NCBI RefSeq assembly: GCF_003697345.1
Contig: NZ_RFLY01000020.1
Span: forward strand, 1-55,483
From: Solilutibacter pythonis
GTDB taxonomy: Bacteria; Pseudomonadota; Gammaproteobacteria; Xanthomonadales; Xanthomonadaceae
DNA: 55,483 nt
Direction of reading: 5' to 3'
Shown: positions 52,490 through 55,483 of the stretch, piece after piece
Layout of the letters: every line of letters begins with the position of its first letter
Numbering within the stretch: position 1 is the first letter of the stretch
Notes under the pieces: generated by a model
What the model was told of the DNA's origin: nothing
Databases searched by the model: none
What the model saw: the letters and a program-made list of their open reading frames with translations, nothing else
Translations under genes and position numbers: made by a program

Positions 52490-54154
52490 TCAGGCCGTGA
52501 GTTCTTGCGGAAGCGTGGCGGGAAGTTGCACTCCCGGTTCCCGCCAATCGACCAAGCGCCCGCTGTCGAGCTTCAACACGCGGTCGGCGAGATGGAAATA
52601 ACGATCGTCGTGGCTTACCGCGACGATGGTCTTGCCGCTGCTACGCAGTTCGGGAAGCAGGTGGTGGTAGAAGAAGTCGCGGAAAGCGGGATCCTGATCG
52701 GCAGCCCACTCGTCGAGCAGCAGGATTGGCCGCTGCTCGGCCCATGCCAACAGAAGCGCCAGACGCTTGCGCTGTCCCTGTGAAAGCCGGACGTCCGACA
52801 GCTTGCCTCGATCGATCGATACCTTGTGCTCCAGTTGCAAGGTCGTCAGCAACGTATCACCCAGCTCTTCGTCCGCATGTTTTCCATCGTGTCCAAGCAC
52901 GCTGCGAAACAGGTAAAAGTCGGAAAAAACACTGGCGAACATGGTGCGCAAAGCTGGCCGCCGCGTGTCATCGATCTCGATCTCGTCGATGCACACCCGC
53001 CCCTGTTGCGGTCGATACAGTCCCGACAACAAGCGCATCAAGGTCGTCTTGCCACTGCCATTGCCACCCACGACGAACAACAGCTCGCCACGGCGCACTT
53101 GCAAATCGATCGGCCCGACGGCAAAGCCCGGCTCGTCGGCAGAGGCCCCGCGATAGCGATATTCGACGCCCTCCAGGCGCAGTTGCGTCCACTGCCGCGG
53201 CAGCAATTCGGGCAACCGATCGAAATCTTCGTGGTATTCGGCCAGTTGCAGACTTTCGACCTTGGCCAGCGCCACGCTGCCGGAAATCAGGCTCGGGATG
53301 GCGCCAACGAGCCCAGTCAACGGCGCTCGCAGGAACATCAGGGTGAATGCGAACGTGGAAACGATGCCAGCGGACGCCCAGTTCAAGTAATCCGCCAGGA
53401 ACAGGGCGACGCCGATCGTCGTCAGCAGCATCGTGTTTACCCAGTTCTGGTTGAGGCCGTTGAACACGTCCGTGAGGATTTCACGGTCACGGCTGCGGCG
53501 CGCATCGATTTCAAACTCCTGCTCGTACACGTGTCGGGCACGGTCGCGATTGAGAGCCAGCTCTTTACGGCCTTCGACGACGGCCTGATAGTGGCGGTAC
53601 AGCTCATCCTCCAATTCGCGCGCCAGTTCCGCTTCGCGCCGGGTCCGTGCCATTAACAGACCGCCGCCCGCGACCGCGAGCATCAGCAACGCCGCCGTGG
53701 CGACGAACAGACGCGGCGACAACCAGGCCAGGTAGCCGAAACCGCCTAGCGTCAACGTCAGGCCATAAACCACCGAGGGCAGGCTGGCGAATGCCAGGGT
53801 GATCTTGTTGATGTCACCGCTGAGCGTGGCCAGGATGCGCGGAAGTCCGAGGTCTTCCAGCCGCTCGATACCGGTGTCCAGCACACGCTTGACCATGGTC
53901 TGGCGCAGCCGGTAGACCACCTTGTGGCCCAGCGTGGACATTACGATCTGTGCCAGGCTTCCCACCACGAACGTCGCCAGCAACAAACCGCCAAAGCGGC
54001 CCAGATCCGCCAGATCGAGTGCCGGCGCCGCCAATAGACGTTCGTTGATCATGGCCATGACGGCGATGCCGAGCGCCGCGCTGGCAATGCTCAACAACAT
54101 TGCAGTGGCGATAAAGAAGCGGTGCCTTGCGTACAACAGGCGGATCAGCGACAT
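52490..54154 (-). CDS. Cyclic-peptide/siderophore ABC exporter (SyrD/PvdE type)
   Basis: The 554-residue fused transporter has six membrane helices (residues 1-300) and an ATPase domain with GGNGSGKT at 363-370, signature LSQGQRKRLALLLAW, Walker B PILLLDEWAAD and the H-loop VAVSHDD. Length and the LSGDINKITLAF segment place it in the cyclic peptide exporter group (SyrD, PvdE, YojI). ATG 54154 overlaps the end of the NRPS gene by 10 bases, which strongly suggests it exports that product. Confidence 0.92.
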   Translation of the reverse strand: MSLIRLLYARHRFFIATAMLLSIASAALGIAVMAMINERLLAAPALDLADLGRFGGLLLATFVVGSLAQIVMSTLGHKVVYRLRQTMVKRVLDTGIERLEDLGLPRILATLSGDINKITLAFASLPSVVYGLTLTLGGFGYLAWLSPRLFVATAALLMLAVAGGGLLMARTRREAELARELEDELYRHYQAVVEGRKELALNRDRARHVYEQEFEIDARRSRDREILTDVFNGLNQNWVNTMLLTTIGVALFLADYLNWASAGIVSTFAFTLMFLRAPLTGLVGAIPSLISGSVALAKVESLQLAEYHEDFDRLPELLPRQWTQLRLEGVEYRYRGASADEPGFAVGPIDLQVRRGELLFVVGGNGSGKTTLMRLLSGLYRPQQGRVCIDEIEIDDTRRPALRTMFASVFSDFYLFRSVLGHDGKHADEELGDTLLTTLQLEHKVSIDRGKLSDVRLSQGQRKRLALLLAWAEQRPILLLDEWAADQDPAFRDFFYHHLLPELRSSGKTIVAVSHDDRYFHLADRVLKLDSGRLVDWREPGVQLPATLPQELTA

Positions 54155-55483
54155 GCGGTGCTCCCCAAGGGTAGAGCCTGCGCGATGGCGGATGCGACGC
54201 CCTCGGCGAGCGCGGGCGATTGCATGATCGAATAGTGATCGCCCGACACCGGGTAGCGCGTGACCGTGGCATGCGCCTCCCAGGCGTCCTGGGTGCCGCC
54301 AAACAGCGCGATGGTGTCGGTGGCTTGCCAATGCACCACCGGAGCGGTCAGTGTGCGTGGCTGGTAGCCCGTCATCACCTCATCCCAAGCGCGGAACAGC
54401 CGCAGTTGCAGCAGATGCCGTTCTGCATCCACAGCCGCCTCACCCGCCAGTGCAACGTAATGTGCGGCGAGCACGGCCTGCCGCGTGGCTTCATCGCCTG
54501 CCTGCACCAACTCGGCATCGAGCACGGCGAGCCGTTCGGGCTGGGCGTATAGGTCTTCGCGTTGCGGCGGTTCGAGATAGGCGAAGTATTCGGGCAACCA
54601 GACGAGTCCATGCAGCGCCGGATGCTCGACACGTTCCTTCTCACGCCAGCCGAAGCAATCGATCAACCCGAGCAGCGCGACGCGTTCGCCGGCTTGCTCC
54701 AGCCGCTCGGCCAGTGCGTAGGCCAAGGTGCCGCCCAGCGACCAGCCCAGCAACAGATACGGTCCGTTTGGTTGTTCGGCACGGATCAGGGCGAGGTAGT
54801 CGTCGAGCAGTGCCTCGCGGGATTCCGGGCGCCAGTCGTTGTCGATCAGCATGCGCGAGTTCACGCCCAACGCGCCGATATTGAGGCGTTCCAGCGCTGG
54901 GCCATAGGCCTGCGTGTGCCCACCGCCGGGATGCAGACAGAACAGGGAGACTGGCCCGATGCCCATGCGCAGACGCACCAGCGTATTGGCCGAACCCGCG
55001 CGATGGCGTAGGAACTCGCTCATGCGCGCGATCGTGGAATGCTGGAACAGCATGGCGAGTGGCAAGTCTTGCCCTTGCAAGCGACGCAGCCGACTCAGCA
55101 GCGAAGTCGCGAGCAGCGAGTGGCCGCCCAACTCGAAGAAGTCGTCGTCGATACCGAAGTCGCTTCTGCCCAGCACCTGCCGCCAGGCATCCATCAGTTG
55201 CCATTCCAGCGCGCACCGCGGCTTACGGCCTGCGTCGGTGTGCTGTTCGGGCTTCGGCAGCGCCTTTCGATCGAGCTTGCCGTTGACCGTGAGCGGCAAC
55301 GCCGCCAGCAACACGATCTGCCGCGGCAGCATGTAGTCGGGCAGTTGGGTGCGCAGTTGCTCACGCAGTTGCTCGGCATCCAGCGCAACACCGGCCTCCG
55401 CCACCGCATACCCCAACAAACACGCGCCCTCGCCCCGACCCTCCAACACCACCGCCGCATCCGCGACGCCCGCCAACGCGGCC
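54145..55483 (-). CDS. Nonribosomal peptide synthetase, C-terminal part (A-PCP-TE), 5' end outside the window
   Basis: The frame is open to the right edge, giving the last 445 residues. It begins inside an adenylation domain (VADAAVVLEG, PDYMLPRQIVLLAALP, A10 motif NGKLDRKALP), then a peptidyl carrier domain with DDFFELGGHSLLATSLL, whose Ser carries phosphopantetheine. A thioesterase domain with GWSLGGTLAYALAE and C-terminal His in VSGDHYSIM follows. A terminal thioesterase means this is the last module and releases or cyclises the product. The substrate-specifying A-domain residues are outside the window. Exporter and M28 peptidase genes follow immediately. Confidence 0.95.
   Translation of the reverse strand, partial: AALAGVADAAVVLEGRGEGACLLGYAVAEAGVALDAEQLREQLRTQLPDYMLPRQIVLLAALPLTVNGKLDRKALPKPEQHTDAGRKPRCALEWQLMDAWRQVLGRSDFGIDDDFFELGGHSLLATSLLSRLRRLQGQDLPLAMLFQHSTIARMSEFLRHRAGSANTLVRLRMGIGPVSLFCLHPGGGHTQAYGPALERLNIGALGVNSRMLIDNDWRPESREALLDDYLALIRAEQPNGPYLLLGWSLGGTLAYALAERLEQAGERVALLGLIDCFGWREKERVEHPALHGLVWLPEYFAYLEPPQREDLYAQPERLAVLDAELVQAGDEATRQAVLAAHYVALAGEAAVDAERHLLQLRLFRAWDEVMTGYQPRTLTAPVVHWQATDTIALFGGTQDAWEAHATVTRYPVSGDHYSIMQSPALAEGVASAIAQALPLGSTACR

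Overview
The window is a GC-rich gammaproteobacterial chromosome segment. Several blocks point to the Xanthomonadales (Lysobacteraceae/Rhodanobacteraceae): lepA-lepB-DUF4845-rnc-era-recO, miaA-hfq-hflX-hflK-hflC, rlmE-ftsH-folP, pyrG-kdsA-eno-ftsB-ispD-ispF-truD and surE-pcm-(ExoD-like)-nlpD, plus a DUF2007 protein of the kind annotated as 'pathogenicity-like' in Xanthomonas. Species cannot be decided from the sequence alone.

Layout. Positions 1-2211 are accessory: the 5' part of a large secreted RHS/YD-repeat protein on the minus strand, preceded by a small gene broken by an internal stop. From 2382 to 36676 nearly everything is conserved housekeeping: rRNA methylation, translation factors, RNA processing, membrane protein quality control (HflK/HflC, FtsH), folate, MEP isoprenoid, KDO and CTP synthesis, enolase, and topoisomerase IV subunit B. 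Minus-strand genes dominate and many pairs share ATGA or similar overlaps.

From 36677 to 43076 is an envelope-modification island on the plus strand. A four-gene cassette encodes a PIG-L type deacetylase, a processive GT2 glycosyltransferase, a left-handed beta-helix (hexapeptide) protein and a YaiO-like outer-membrane barrel. It has the content and mirrored order of the uncharacterised E. coli yaiO-yaiX-yaiP-yaiS cluster, in which yaiX is broken in K-12, while every member here is intact. It is preceded by an AT-richer leader with a perfect palindrome and a prepilin-like N-terminal remnant, and closed by a strong terminator. An EptA-type phosphoethanolamine transferase and a PAP2 phosphatase follow as a two-gene lipid A remodelling unit. 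This island is the best candidate for an undescribed system.

From 43092 to 49403 come an N-formylglutamate amidohydrolase-like gene, a lemA-M48 protease pair whose protease has a long C-terminal extension, a small DUF2892 protein, glutathione reductase and a D-amino-acid-dehydrogenase-like FAD enzyme. From 49610 to the right edge is a second accessory region: a 5'-truncated TonB-receptor fragment, then (reading on the minus strand) the end of a nonribosomal peptide synthetase with thioesterase, a SyrD/PvdE-type ABC exporter and a membrane M28 peptidase, tightly packed as one operon for making, exporting and perhaps processing a peptide. I saw no tRNA, rRNA, CRISPR array or intact insertion sequence.
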